From Phocaeicola faecium (lineage in GTDB: Bacteria; Bacteroidota; Bacteroidia; Bacteroidales; Bacteroidaceae): DNA of 64,000 nucleotides. The DNA is taken from positions 48,935 through 112,934 of the forward strand of contig NZ_JACSPQ010000001.1 of assembly GCF_014837055.1 (NCBI RefSeq), in the 5' to 3' direction. The notes under the pieces were generated by a model. That model made no database searches. It saw only the letters and a list, made by a program, of their open reading frames with translations, and had not been told where the DNA came from. Of the stretch, positions 53,431 to 62,619 are shown in pieces (the first letter of the stretch is position 1; every line of letters starts with the position of its first letter). The translations under genes and the position numbers were made by a program.

Positions 53431-54630
53431 TTATAGGCTGTCTTTGCCATCTTTGTTTTCATCTTCGGTAAGAGCTTCTGCTACCTTTACTTTAGCTCCC
53501 GGAGTTAATTTATGGTATCCCTCACTAACAATCAGTTCACCGGGGATAAGTCCGCGTTCTACCACTACATCGTTACCAAATTCAGGACCCAATTCGATGA
53601 AACGTCTTTCTACGGTGGAATCTTTACGCATCACAAAGATATGTGCGCCTCCTTTTTCAATAATGAGTGCCTTTTGCGGAACTACCGTGGCATGTTCGCG
53701 CACATCTAATAATAAGCGTACTTTGGTAAATTGTCCCGGAAGCAAAACATGGTCGGGGTTGCTCATTTCCGCACGTACTGAAAATGTTCCGGTTTTCGGG
53801 TCTACTTGCGGAGAGGCAAAATCCACCAATCCTTTATAAGGATAAACGCTGTTGTCCGGCAAAGTAATGGTTACGGTAGGCTGCCATGAGCGGGTTGAGT
53901 CTTTCTGTCCCAACGTAACGTTACGCTCCTTGCTTTTCAAGTAATCGAGTGCAGTCATGCTGAAGTCCACCTGTACGGTGTCACTCTTTACGATGGTGGC
54001 AAGCAATGACTTTCCGCTCGTTCCTACCAGTGTACCGAGGTCAACGTAGCGCTCACTGATTTGTCCGGATATCGGAGAACGTACTACCGTATACCCTAAT
54101 TCTTGTTCAGCTTGGTCTAAATCGGCTTGGCTCATGCCTACACTTGCGATGGCCGTTTCGTAAGCGGCTTCTGCGTTGTCTAAATCCAGACGGCTGGCAG
54201 CATTTTGTTCGTAAAGCGGACGGATACGAGCCAAGTCGCGTTCTGCTTTGCGCGCCGACGCCTCGTCTTTCTTCAGTTGCGCACGGGCTTTATCCACTTT
54301 TGCCCGATATTGGTCTTGGTCAATAACGAAAAGCACTTGGTTACGTTTTACCTGTGTTCCTTCTTCAAAGAGCATTTGTTCGAGAAAACCTTCCACACGC
54401 GCCCGTACTTCGACGAATTGCTGTGCGCTGATGCGTCCTACGTAATCGCCATAGATTTCCACATCCTGCTGTTGTGCCGGGGTAACACAAACGACAGGTA
54501 GTTCTGGCGTAGGAGTAGGTTTGCGTGTCAAAAACAAATACAATACGATAATTACAATCACGCCAATTCCGGCATAAATGGTTTGTTTTCTTTTTACCTT
54601 TAATTCCTTCTTTGTTAAAAAACGTCTCAT
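53431..54630 (-). CDS. RND efflux periplasmic adaptor, AcrA family
   Basis: A 399-residue membrane-fusion protein: one N-terminal anchor (about 17-34, YAGIGVIVIIVLYLFL), a lipoyl half-motif (VEIYGDYVGRISAQQFVEVR then ARVEGFLEQMLFEEGTQVKR), an alpha-hairpin (about 100-165) and the second lipoyl half (VVRSPISGQISERYVDLGTL). The beta-barrel and membrane-proximal parts follow (DFASPQVDPKTGTFSVRAEM, LLPGQFTKVRL). It joins the RND pump to the outer-membrane channel. It is first in the operon and preceded by a consensus -7 element. No TetR repressor gene adjoins. Confidence 0.95.
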   Translation of the reverse strand: MRRFLTKKELKVKRKQTIYAGIGVIVIIVLYLFLTRKPTPTPELPVVCVTPAQQQDVEIYGDYVGRISAQQFVEVRARVEGFLEQMLFEEGTQVKRNQVLFVIDQDQYRAKVDKARAQLKKDEASARKAERDLARIRPLYEQNAASRLDLDNAEAAYETAIASVGMSQADLDQAEQELGYTVVRSPISGQISERYVDLGTLVGTSGKSLLATIVKSDTVQVDFSMTALDYLKSKERNVTLGQKDSTRSWQPTVTITLPDNSVYPYKGLVDFASPQVDPKTGTFSVRAEMSNPDHVLLPGQFTKVRLLLDVREHATVVPQKALIIEKGGAHIFVMRKDSTVERRFIELGPEFGNDVVVERGLIPGELIVSEGYHKLTPGAKVKVAEALTEDENKDGKDSL

Positions 54631-54684
54631 ACTTTTTCGTTTAATGGTTTAGATGCCATTGGCTTTTCATAACAATATACGTGC

Positions 54685-54692
54685 CAAAGGTA
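54685..54692 (-). promoter_or_regulatory. -7 promoter element of the RND efflux operon
   Basis: Minus-strand TACCTTTG (complement of 54685-54692) is a full match to TAnnTTTG, 54 bp before the adaptor ATG. No TTTG was found at -33, so the promoter may need an activator. Confidence 0.6.
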
Positions 54693-54786
54693 CGGATTTT
54701 TATTTTAATAGTGATAATCAGCAAAGTAATACTTTAAGCCAAAACGTGTTTATTGAGGATTTTTTTATACAGTGTGGAAAAATTCC

Positions 54787-55095
54787 TCACTTTATCTCGT
54801 TCCAAATATGTTTTATGGCGATGACGGGATGTAAAAATAACATACGTACCCCTGCGTAACGCATTACGTTTTGCATCTTCTTTTTCATTTCCGGCTTGTA
54901 ACAGTGAACCGGGCAAAGGCGACATGTTTTTTTCTCTGCTCCAAACGGGCATTTGGATAAGCGGATATGTGAATATTCCAACAGTTCTTTGCAAGAAGGG
55001 CATAGTTCGGCATTCCCCTCTTTGTATCGGCAGTAAAGCCGAATCATGGTTTCAACCGTTCGTTTTTCTTCTTCTATCTTTTTCGATTTATTCAT
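54787..55095 (-). CDS. YgbA-like nitrous-oxide/NO-stimulated promoter-family protein
   Basis: A 102-residue cytoplasmic protein rich in cysteine: LYCRYKEGN, LCPSCKELLEYSHIRLSKCP, FGAEKKTCRLCPVHCYKPEM, then MRYAGVRMLFLHPVIAIKHI. These features match the YgbA_NO family (E. coli YgbA, an NsrR-regulated protein needed for recovery from nitrosative stress); the Cys pattern suggests a metal site. It is divergent from the ThrE-like gene and upstream of the pump operon on the same strand, but has its own position. A shadow frame of similar size (54734-55003) is not the gene. Confidence 0.85.
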   Translation of the reverse strand: MNKSKKIEEEKRTVETMIRLYCRYKEGNAELCPSCKELLEYSHIRLSKCPFGAEKKTCRLCPVHCYKPEMKKKMQNVMRYAGVRMLFLHPVIAIKHIWNEIK

Positions 55096-55220
55096 TGGTG
55101 TTTGATTATCAGCAGGATGGCAGTTAAAACTTAACTTTAGCCCTCTTCGGTTTATTGTCTTTTTTTATTTCTGTCGTCAACTTTAGCAGGCAAAGTTAAA
55201 AATTAATGGGGATATTTTTT

Positions 55221-55228
55221 TACCTTTG
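55221..55228 (+). promoter_or_regulatory. -7 promoter element of the ThrE-like exporter gene
   Basis: TACCTTTG (55221-55228), a full match to TAnnTTTG, followed by GCGCCCC; predicts a leader of about 20-25 nt before ATG 55256. Confidence 0.65.
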
Positions 55229-55255
55229 CGCCCCGAAAACATTTTTGAATAAAAT

Positions 55256-56641
55256 ATGGCGTTAAACGAACATTTAGAATCGACGGTAAAGGCCTACGAC
55301 CAGCAGTTGCATCGCAGGGTAGACCTTTTGTTGCGTACAGGAAAACTTTTAGTGGAGAGTTTGGCAGATACCAACCGTATCGTGAGAAACATGAAGCGTA
55401 CGGCTGCTTATTTAGGTATCCCCGAAGAAAAACTTCATATAAACGTCAGTTTCACCATGCTGATGGTTAACGTAAGTGACGGGGATTATTCGTTTACCAA
55501 GTTCCAGCGCATCGATGGGCATGGAGTTAACATGACTGCCATTTCGGAAGTGAGCAAACTTTCGTGGAGAGCGATTGAAGAAGATTACTCACTCGACCGT
55601 TATGAAGAAGAGTTAGAGAAGATACGTACCAAGAAACGTAATTATACTCCGTGGCAGGTGGCTATCGGTGCCGGATTTGCCTGCGGAGGATTCTGTATTC
55701 AGTTCGGTTGCGACTGGATGGCGTTCCTGTATGCTTCCATTGCTGCCATCATTGGTATGCGTGTCCGCGCCAAATGTAACGAATCGGGATTAAACCATTA
55801 TATGGGGATTGCAATAGCTGCATTTATATCTACGTTAATTGCGTGGGCATCTACTTTGCTTCCTGCCGAATGGACTGATACTCCGTGGCATCCGCTATTG
55901 GCATGTGCATTGTTTATTGTGCCCGGCGTGCCTTTGATAAACTTTGTCGACGATATGCTCGATAATTATATTCAGGTAGGTATTGTCCGTGCCGTCAATA
56001 CGTTGCTGATGGTTTCGGCGATGGCGTTCGGTATTGCTTTTGCTGTGAAACTTTGTCATATTGAAGACTTTTTCCCTACCATAAGCATGGTTCCGCATCA
56101 TGAGTATTGGGAATATGCTTTGGCGGCGGCAATCTCGGCTATGGGATTCTCGATGATTTTTAACATCCAGCGCCGTCTGTTATGGGTAGTAGCCATTGGC
56201 GGTATCCTTGCGGTATGTACCCGTAACTTTGTCAACCTCGGTCCGAGTACCGATAACATCGGTCTGGATATGGGACTGGTTATCGGTTCGTTCTCAGGTT
56301 CGGTATTAGTCAGCCTGATAGCAGTGAAGGCAGTTCATTGGTTTCATGTCCCCAATCACGTACTAACCATCCCTTCGGTTATTCCGATGATTCCGGGAGT
56401 ATTGATGTATCGGATGCTGTTCGGGCTGATAAACATGAATGTTACTGACATCGATAAAGTAACCACGCTGATGAAAGCCATTGAGTGTGGGGTTAATTCA
56501 GGACTGGTTATCATGTGTATTTCTGTGGGTGTAGCTATCCCTAATATTTTTGGACGTAAATATATAGCATCTTCCAAGAATAAACATTTGGCAGAAGTGC
56601 TGAAAGAACGCAGAGCACGAGGTAAATTCGTGGAATGGTAA
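55256..56641 (+). CDS. Threonine/serine exporter family protein (ThrE-like)
   Basis: A 461-residue membrane protein with the fused ThrE layout. An N-terminal soluble DUF1212 part (about 1-140, LLLRTGKLLVESLADTNRIV) leads into about five helices (FACGGFCIQFGCDWMAFLYA), followed by a second helical domain of the DUF3815 type (about 290-445, with VPNHVLTIPSVIPMIPGVLM, the GxPMIPG-like loop). ThrE in Corynebacterium exports threonine and serine by proton antiport; in Bacteroidetes the role is inferred. Stands alone behind its own promoter; element F follows. Confidence 0.86.
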   Translation: MALNEHLESTVKAYDQQLHRRVDLLLRTGKLLVESLADTNRIVRNMKRTAAYLGIPEEKLHINVSFTMLMVNVSDGDYSFTKFQRIDGHGVNMTAISEVSKLSWRAIEEDYSLDRYEEELEKIRTKKRNYTPWQVAIGAGFACGGFCIQFGCDWMAFLYASIAAIIGMRVRAKCNESGLNHYMGIAIAAFISTLIAWASTLLPAEWTDTPWHPLLACALFIVPGVPLINFVDDMLDNYIQVGIVRAVNTLLMVSAMAFGIAFAVKLCHIEDFFPTISMVPHHEYWEYALAAAISAMGFSMIFNIQRRLLWVVAIGGILAVCTRNFVNLGPSTDNIGLDMGLVIGSFSGSVLVSLIAVKAVHWFHVPNHVLTIPSVIPMIPGVLMYRMLFGLINMNVTDIDKVTTLMKAIECGVNSGLVIMCISVGVAIPNIFGRKYIASSKNKHLAEVLKERRARGKFVEW

Positions 56642-56806
56642 TTTGAAGTCGTTTTGTTTTCGGGTTTTTAAACCCAGCCATTAAATACGTAAAAGTTCAT
56701 GCGGATAGGCCGTGAGGTTTGTCCGCATGTTTTTTTATCCCCACCGGTGATGCAAGCCTGTTTGAATGTTACTGTCCGGTGGAAATCATTCATCGGGATG
56801 ACCCTG

Positions 56807-56895
56807 AAAACGCTAACGGTAATGTTGCCGTGTCTTTGCGGTAGCGTTGCCCGGTTCTACCCATAGAATCCACGGGTTCTATGGGTAGAATTTTT
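56807..56895. repeat. 22-bp-pitch box element, copy F (89 bp, four boxes)
   Basis: Left end AAAACG, boxes CTAACGGTAA 56813-56822, TTTGCGGTAG 56835-56844, CTACCCATAG 56857-56866 and CTATGGGTAG 56879-56888, each 22 bp apart, right end AATTTTT. Boxes three and four are exact reverse complements and form a hairpin of at least 14 bp with flanks (TTCTACCCATAGAA pairing with TTCTATGGGTAGAA), followed by a T-run. The linker CGTTGCCCGGTT between boxes two and three is identical in copy G. The rest of the 56642-57034 gap shows nothing further except the ruvX promoter. Confidence 0.9.
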
Positions 56896-57018
56896 CCAAG
56901 CCCCGGATAGGGCGGAATAGCGTTGGAACAGGCTTTACATAGCTCTCTTGTCGACTTAAAAAATTATAGAAATTTATTAATCTGCCTTTCAGATATATTC
57001 AATATTCAATTTAATTTG

Positions 57019-57026
57019 TATTTTTG
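57019..57026 (+). promoter_or_regulatory. -7 element directly ahead of ruvX
   Basis: TATTTTTG (57019-57026) fits TAnnTTTG and lies only 9 bp before the ruvX ATG (57035). If used, the transcript would start at or within a few bases of the start codon, giving a nearly leaderless mRNA. Confidence 0.5.
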
Positions 57027-57034
57027 TCGCCACT

Positions 57035-57457
57035 ATGAGCAGAATATTAGCGATAGATTATGGAAAAAAGCGAACCGGCATAGCGGTGACAGACCCTATG
57101 CAGATTATAGCGAGTGGTCTTACTACCGTGGCGACCACTGAACTGATGGACTTTCTGTTAAAGTACACGTCGCAAGAAAAAGTAGAGCGTATTGTGGTAG
57201 GTCATCCCAAACAACTGAATAACGAGGATTCGGAAAACATGAAACGCATCGTTCCTTTTGTAAACCAGTTGAAGAAAAAACTGCCGGACATACCGGTAGA
57301 GTGGGTTGACGAACGGTTTACCTCCGTGTTGGCACATCAGGCAATGATAGACGGTGGACTGAAAAAAACAGCACGTCAAAACAAGGCGTTGGTTGACGAG
57401 TTAAGCGCAACCATCATCTTGCAGTCTTATTTGGAATCGAAAAGATATAAATTATAA
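57035..57457 (+). CDS. ruvX: Putative pre-16S rRNA nuclease / Holliday-junction resolvase homologue (YqgF)
   Basis: A 140-residue RNase H-fold protein. Motifs of the YqgF family: AIDYGKKRTGIAVTDPMQII with the first catalytic Asp, VVGHPKQLN(N)E, VEWVDERFTSVLAHQAMID with the conserved DER, and VDELSATIILQSYLESKRYK at the end. In E. coli YqgF matures the 5' end of 16S rRNA; the resolvase role is older and less supported. It starts a unit with def (24 bp gap), the TPR protein and perhaps the helicase gene. Confidence 0.92.
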   Translation: MSRILAIDYGKKRTGIAVTDPMQIIASGLTTVATTELMDFLLKYTSQEKVERIVVGHPKQLNNEDSENMKRIVPFVNQLKKKLPDIPVEWVDERFTSVLAHQAMIDGGLKKTARQNKALVDELSATIILQSYLESKRYKL

Positions 57458-57481
57458 ATTAAAAAAACAGAACGTAAAAAA

Positions 57482-58036
57482 ATGATTTTACCTATTTATG
57501 TATACGGCCAGCCGGTGTTAAGACAAGAGGCTGAAGATATAACTCCGGATTATCCGAATTTGAAAGAACTGATTCAAAACATGTTTGAAACGATGGACCG
57601 CGCCGACGGGGTGGGACTTGCTGCACCGCAGGTGGGATTGCCTATCCGGGTAGTGGTAATTAATTTAGACGTATTGTCTGACGACATGCCCGAATTTAAA
57701 GATTTCAGACACGCCTATATCAATCCTCACATTATCGAAACAGGCGAAGAAATGGTTTCGATGGAAGAAGGGTGTTTAAGTCTGCCCGGCATCCACGAAA
57801 GTGTGAAGCGTCCCGACCGGATTCATGTAACTTATCTTGATGAAGATTTGAAACCTCACGATGAATGGGTGGAAGGTTATCTGGCACGTGTGATGCAGCA
57901 TGAATTCGACCATTTGGACGGAACCATGTTTATCGACCACTTATCTTCGTTACGCAAGCAAATGATTCGCGGCAAACTCAATAACATGCTGAAGGGGAAA
58001 ACACGTTGTTCTTATAAGGTGAAAACGGTAAAATGA
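57482..58036 (+). CDS. def: Peptide deformylase
   Basis: A 184-residue metalloenzyme that removes the formyl group from nascent proteins. All three family motifs are intact: [10 protein letters not shown] (43-52), EGCLSLPG (96-103, metal ligand C98) and QHEFDHLDG (139-147, ligands H140 and H144, catalytic E141). Its last 4 bp overlap the TPR gene (ATGA), so the two are translationally coupled. Confidence 0.97.
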   Translation: MILPIYVYGQPVLRQEAEDITPDYPNLKELIQNMFETMDRADGVGLAAPQVGLPIRVVVINLDVLSDDMPEFKDFRHAYINPHIIETGEEMVSMEEGCLSLPGIHESVKRPDRIHVTYLDEDLKPHDEWVEGYLARVMQHEFDHLDGTMFIDHLSSLRKQMIRGKLNNMLKGKTRCSYKVKTVK

Positions 58037-60036
58037 TTAAACGTTTTTTATACATAGTGCTGGCAGGTCTGCTTTTGCCATTGTCTTTATTTTCTCAGAT
58101 TAATGCGGAGAGAGTAATGACAATCGGCAAAAACGCACTGTATTTTGAAGACTATGTACTTTCTATCCAATATTTCAATCAGGTAATCAATGCCAAACCC
58201 TATCTTGCCGAACCGTTTTTTTTTCGCGGGCTTGCAAAGTTGAATCTCGATGATTTCAGGGGGGCGGAGTTAGATTGCTCGGAGGCTTTGCAGCGTAATC
58301 CTTTCGTTGTCAATGCCTATCAGGTGCGTGGCATTGCCCGTATCCAACAGAAAAATTATAAGGATGCCATTGAGGATTATCTCAAAGCGTTGAAGTTAGA
58401 TCCGGAAAATATCAGCTTGTGGCATAATTTGGCTTTATGCCGTATGAACGAGAAAGATTACGTTACAGCGCGTGCCGATTTAGACACGCTTATTCGTATT
58501 TCTCCTCGCTATACGGATGCGTATTTGATGCGTACGGAGGTGTCTTTGAAACAAAAAGATACGCTTCAGGCTATGACCGATGCCGACAAAGCGATTGAAA
58601 TGGACCGCTATAATCCGGATACATGGACATCGCGCGGTATGCTTTTTTTGCAGCGGTCGAAGTACAGCGATGCCGAATCGGATTTGACGGAAGCAATCCG
58701 GCTTTCGGTGCGTAATGCCGGTGTGTATATCAATCGGGCATTGGCGCGTTATCATCAGAACAATTTGCGCGGGGCGATGTCGGATTATGATATTGCTCTG
58801 GATATCGACCGCAATAATTTCATCGGCCACTATAACCGCGGATTGTTGCGGGCACAGGTGGGCGATGACAATCGTGCCATTGAAGATTTCGACTTTGTGC
58901 TGAATATGGAGCCGGATAACATGATGGCTACCTTTAACCGCGGGTTGTTGAGAGACCGGACGGGAGATTACCGGGGTGCCATCGAAGATTATACAAGAGT
59001 GATTGAAGAATATCCTAACTTTCTTGCCGGTTATCAGTACCGTGCGCAGGCACGCCGGAAAACGGGTGACTTGAAAGGGGCGGACGAAGATGAATTTAAG
59101 GTGTTGAAAGCACAGATAGATGCCCAAAACGGAACGAAGAATCAAGCTACGGCTTCGGCGGATAAAACTCGTAAGAAATCGGATAAAAACATGAACAACT
59201 ACCGGAAAATGGTGGTGGCAGACGAGGATGCCAACGAACGTAAATATAAGACGGATTATCGGGGACGTGTGCAAGACCGTAGCGTAAATATCTTGCCGCA
59301 GCCGATGTTTGCACTGACATATTACGAGCGTCAGGACGAAGTGCGCCGGCAGGTTAATTACTCGAAAGCGATTGACGACCTGAATAATCGCCATGTGTTG
59401 CCACACCGGTTGCTGATTACGAACAATGAGACATCACTGACCGAGGAACAGGTGAAACAGCATTTTGCTTCGGTCGATGCCCAGACGTCGGTAATTGTGA
59501 ATCATCCCGACAGTGCATTGAGTTATTATGCGCGTGCATTGGATTTCTATCTGGTGCAGGATTTCGATAATGCCATTGCCGATTTGGATGAAGCAATCAA
59601 GCAAGACTCAACGTTCTTCCCGGCTTACTTCTCGCGTTCGCTGATTTATTATAAACAGTTGGAATACCGTAAGCGAGACAAGACGTTCGATATTGAAACG
59701 GTTAACGACGATAAGAATGCGCAAATCCGTTCTTACGATTACAATCGCATACGTGAAGATTTGGATGAAGTGATTCGTTTGAATCCTGATTTCGTATATG
59801 CTTATTACAATCGGGGAAATGTTCATGCGTTGCTGAAAGACTACCGTGCAGCACTGGCCGATTATGATAAGGCAATAGAACTCGATTCGCGTTTTGCCGA
59901 TGCGTACTATAACCGTGGACTGATGAATATTTTCTTGGGAAACAACCGTCAAGGCATTCAGGATTTGAGTAAAGCTGGCGAGTTGGGTATCTTCTCGGCG
60001 TATAACGTAATCAAACGTTTTACAGCGGCAGAATAA
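58033..60036 (+). CDS. Exported tetratricopeptide-repeat protein
   Basis: A 667-residue protein with a signal peptide ([20 protein letters not shown], cleavage near SQI) and about a dozen TPR units in two blocks: residues about 30-345 and 490-640. Unit phrases include [60 protein letters not shown] and [20 protein letters not shown]. Between them lies a Lys/Asp-rich hinge (about 365-400) and a non-TPR part ([20 protein letters not shown]). It should be a periplasmic scaffold; partner unknown. It overlaps def by 4 bp and precedes the helicase gene by 21 bp. Confidence 0.85.
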   Translation: MIKRFLYIVLAGLLLPLSLFSQINAERVMTIGKNALYFEDYVLSIQYFNQVINAKPYLAEPFFFRGLAKLNLDDFRGAELDCSEALQRNPFVVNAYQVRGIARIQQKNYKDAIEDYLKALKLDPENISLWHNLALCRMNEKDYVTARADLDTLIRISPRYTDAYLMRTEVSLKQKDTLQAMTDADKAIEMDRYNPDTWTSRGMLFLQRSKYSDAESDLTEAIRLSVRNAGVYINRALARYHQNNLRGAMSDYDIALDIDRNNFIGHYNRGLLRAQVGDDNRAIEDFDFVLNMEPDNMMATFNRGLLRDRTGDYRGAIEDYTRVIEEYPNFLAGYQYRAQARRKTGDLKGADEDEFKVLKAQIDAQNGTKNQATASADKTRKKSDKNMNNYRKMVVADEDANERKYKTDYRGRVQDRSVNILPQPMFALTYYERQDEVRRQVNYSKAIDDLNNRHVLPHRLLITNNETSLTEEQVKQHFASVDAQTSVIVNHPDSALSYYARALDFYLVQDFDNAIADLDEAIKQDSTFFPAYFSRSLIYYKQLEYRKRDKTFDIETVNDDKNAQIRSYDYNRIREDLDEVIRLNPDFVYAYYNRGNVHALLKDYRAALADYDKAIELDSRFADAYYNRGLMNIFLGNNRQGIQDLSKAGELGIFSAYNVIKRFTAAE

Positions 60037-60057
60037 CTTCTGCGGAAATAATGTGTT

Positions 60058-62379
60058 ATGATGAATTATTTGGATGAATTAAACCAAAGTCAACGCGATG
60101 CCGTGCTTTATAATGAAGGCCCTTTGCTGGTGATAGCAGGAGCCGGCTCCGGCAAAACCCGCGTATTGACCTATAAGATAGCTTATTTGCTCGATAACGG
60201 TTACGAGCCGTGGTCTATCCTTGCACTGACTTTTACCAACAAGGCAGCACGCGAAATGAAAGAACGTATTGCCCGTCAGGTGGGTATGGAGCGGGCGCGT
60301 TATTTGTGGATGGGTACTTTCCATTCGGTCTTTTCGCGTATCTTGCGGGCAGAGGCTGCTGCCGTGGGCTTTACTCCCAATTTTACTATTTACGATGCTG
60401 CCGACTCGAAAAGTCTGGTGAAGTCTATCATTAAAGAGATGAAACTTGATGATAAGACTTACCGTCCGGGGATGGTATTAGGACGCATAAGCAACGCTAA
60501 AAATCATTTGGTGTTGCCCGATGCCTATGCCGCCAGTGCCGAATTTTATCGGAGCGACCAAGATGCGAAGATTCCGCTGATGCGTGAGATATACGCCCGT
60601 TACTGGGAACGCTGTCGTCAGAGCGATGCAATGGACTTCGATGATTTGTTGGTTTATACCTTTTTATTGTTTAGGCAGCATCCCGACATTTGCCAGCGCT
60701 ATGCCGAACGCTTTCGTTATATATTGGTAGACGAATATCAGGATACGAACTTTGCCCAGCATAGTATTGTGCTTCAGCTTACGGGTACTCATAGCCACGT
60801 ATGCGTGGTGGGAGACGACGCTCAGAGCATCTATTCGTTTCGGGGTGCGAACATCGACAATATCTTGAAGTTTACCCAACTGTATAAAGATGCACGCCTG
60901 TTTAAGCTGGAACAGAATTACCGCTCCACGCAAACCATCGTAAAAGCAGCCAACAGCCTGATAGCCAAAAATAAGGAACAGATTCGAAAGGAGGTGTTCT
61001 CGGAAAAGGATAAAGGCGAACCTATTCCCGTGTACTCGGCGTATAGCGACATGGAAGAAGGTGAAATCGTAGCCAACAAAATCGGCAGGCTGCACGCACG
61101 CGACGGATATGCGTATAGCGACTGTGCCGTTTTGTATCGTACGAATGCTCAAAGCCGTATCTTTGAAGAATCGCTCCGCAAACATAATTTGCCTTATCGC
61201 ATTTACGGCGGATTATCGTTTTATCAGCGCAAGGAGATAAAAGATGTAATAGCTTATTTTCGTCTGGCAGTGAATCCGAACGATGAGGAAGCCTTTAAGC
61301 GAGTGATTAACTATCCCACACGCGGAATAGGTGATACAACGCTGAATAAGTTGATTGAGGCTGCCACCCGGGAGAAAGTAAGCCTGTGGGCGGTTTTAAA
61401 CGAGCCGTTATCTTATAATGTATCTATAAATAAAGGTATGCACACCAAGCTGCAAGGATTCCGCGATCTGATAGCGGATTTTGTGGAAGGTGTGGAAACA
61501 AAAGACGCCTACGAACTGGGCAGCGGGATAATCCGGCAGTCGGGCATTTTGGGTGATATTTACCAAGACCGTTCTCCGGAAAATTTAAGCCGGCAGGAAA
61601 ACATCGAAGAACTGGTTAACGGCATTCATGATTTCTGTTCGATGAGGCGGGAAGAAGGAAACGACCGAATCCGTCTGACCGACTATCTTTCTGAAATATC
61701 CCTTCTGACGGACCAAGACAGCAATGCAGATGAAGACCAGCCGAAGGTAACTCTGATGACTATCCATTCGGCAAAAGGACTGGAGTTTAAAAATGTCTTT
61801 GTGGTAGGCATGGAGGAAGGGCTCTTTCCGATGAAGTCTTCCGATTCTTATAGGGCGTTGGAAGAAGAACGTCGGCTGTTCTATGTAGCGATAACCCGCG
61901 CTGAGGACCATTGCTTTTTATCGTATGCTAAGAGTAGAAGACAATATGGGGAGACAGAATTTTGTTGTCCCAGCCGTTTCCTGAAAGACATTGATGCGCG
62001 TTACCTGAGCTTGCCGCAGGATACGTCTTTAACGCGGCAGGTGGACGAATACTCTTCCCGCTTCCGCAGCAACTTCTCGCGTAGAGATGAAAGTCCGGTA
62101 TCTGCCACTGATATGTTCGCGGATGAACCGCGTAGGTTTGTGAAGCCTCAACCTCAACGCACATTGCGTAAAGTTCCGGTTTCATCTTCCGCCTCGGTCG
62201 GTGCAGGAGGAACGGCTCCCGTATCGCCCGGTCAGCAGATAGAGCATGAGCGGTTTGGCAAAGGAGAAATCTTGCGGGTAGAAGGTACGGGAGATAATTG
62301 CAAAGCCACCGTCCGTTTTCAGAACGCAGGCGAAAAACAACTGTTGTTGAAGTACGCACGCTTTAAGGTGATAGGCTGA
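60058..62379 (+). CDS. UvrD/PcrA-type superfamily 1 DNA helicase
   Basis: A 773-residue 3'-5' helicase of DNA repair and replication. Motifs in order: Q-motif LNQSQRDAV, motif I AGAGSGKTRVL, motif Ia ALTFTNKAAREMKER, motif II VDEYQDTN, motif III VVGDDAQSIYSFRGA, motif IV LEQNYRS, motif V TIHSAKGLEFKNVFVVGMEE and motif VI YVAITRAEDHCFLSYA. The C-terminal ~60 residues hold the PcrA/UvrD tail (EHERFGKGEILRVEGTGDN, a Tudor-like RNA polymerase contact). Two adjacent ATGs begin the frame. It lies behind the ruvX-def-TPR unit; element G follows. Confidence 0.95.
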   Translation: MMNYLDELNQSQRDAVLYNEGPLLVIAGAGSGKTRVLTYKIAYLLDNGYEPWSILALTFTNKAAREMKERIARQVGMERARYLWMGTFHSVFSRILRAEAAAVGFTPNFTIYDAADSKSLVKSIIKEMKLDDKTYRPGMVLGRISNAKNHLVLPDAYAASAEFYRSDQDAKIPLMREIYARYWERCRQSDAMDFDDLLVYTFLLFRQHPDICQRYAERFRYILVDEYQDTNFAQHSIVLQLTGTHSHVCVVGDDAQSIYSFRGANIDNILKFTQLYKDARLFKLEQNYRSTQTIVKAANSLIAKNKEQIRKEVFSEKDKGEPIPVYSAYSDMEEGEIVANKIGRLHARDGYAYSDCAVLYRTNAQSRIFEESLRKHNLPYRIYGGLSFYQRKEIKDVIAYFRLAVNPNDEEAFKRVINYPTRGIGDTTLNKLIEAATREKVSLWAVLNEPLSYNVSINKGMHTKLQGFRDLIADFVEGVETKDAYELGSGIIRQSGILGDIYQDRSPENLSRQENIEELVNGIHDFCSMRREEGNDRIRLTDYLSEISLLTDQDSNADEDQPKVTLMTIHSAKGLEFKNVFVVGMEEGLFPMKSSDSYRALEEERRLFYVAITRAEDHCFLSYAKSRRQYGETEFCCPSRFLKDIDARYLSLPQDTSLTRQVDEYSSRFRSNFSRRDESPVSATDMFADEPRRFVKPQPQRTLRKVPVSSSASVGAGGTAPVSPGQQIEHERFGKGEILRVEGTGDNCKATVRFQNAGEKQLLLKYARFKVIG

Positions 62380-62458
62380 AAGCGGCGATAAAAATGCTTG
62401 GTGTGTAAACATTTCCGCCCGATGAAAATGTAAAAAAAATCTCCGGCATCATGCCCCG

Positions 62459-62548
62459 AAAACGCTAACGGTAGCATTGCCCATCCCAAGCGGTAGCGTT
62501 GCCCGGTTCTACCCATAGAACACATCGACGCTACGGCTTGCGTTTTTT
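62459..62548. repeat. 22-bp-pitch box element, copy G (90 bp, four boxes)
   Basis: Left end AAAACG, boxes CTAACGGTAG 62465-62474, CAAGCGGTAG 62487-62496, CTACCCATAG 62509-62518 and a degenerate CTACGGCTTG 62531-62540, each 22 bp apart, right end CGTTTTTT. The first three boxes and the linker CGTTGCCCGGTT parallel copy F. It lies between the helicase gene and nspC. Confidence 0.87.
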
Positions 62549-62619
62549 AAAGTTCCGAGAAAAGTCGGATGACTTTTTAATAAGTTAAAAATGAACTGAT
62601 TATATATAATATAAAAAGT

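Noticed and set aside
54734..55003. 89-aa minus-strand ORF overlapping the YgbA-like gene
   Set aside because: Out-of-frame shadow; the Cys-rich 102-aa frame matches a known family.
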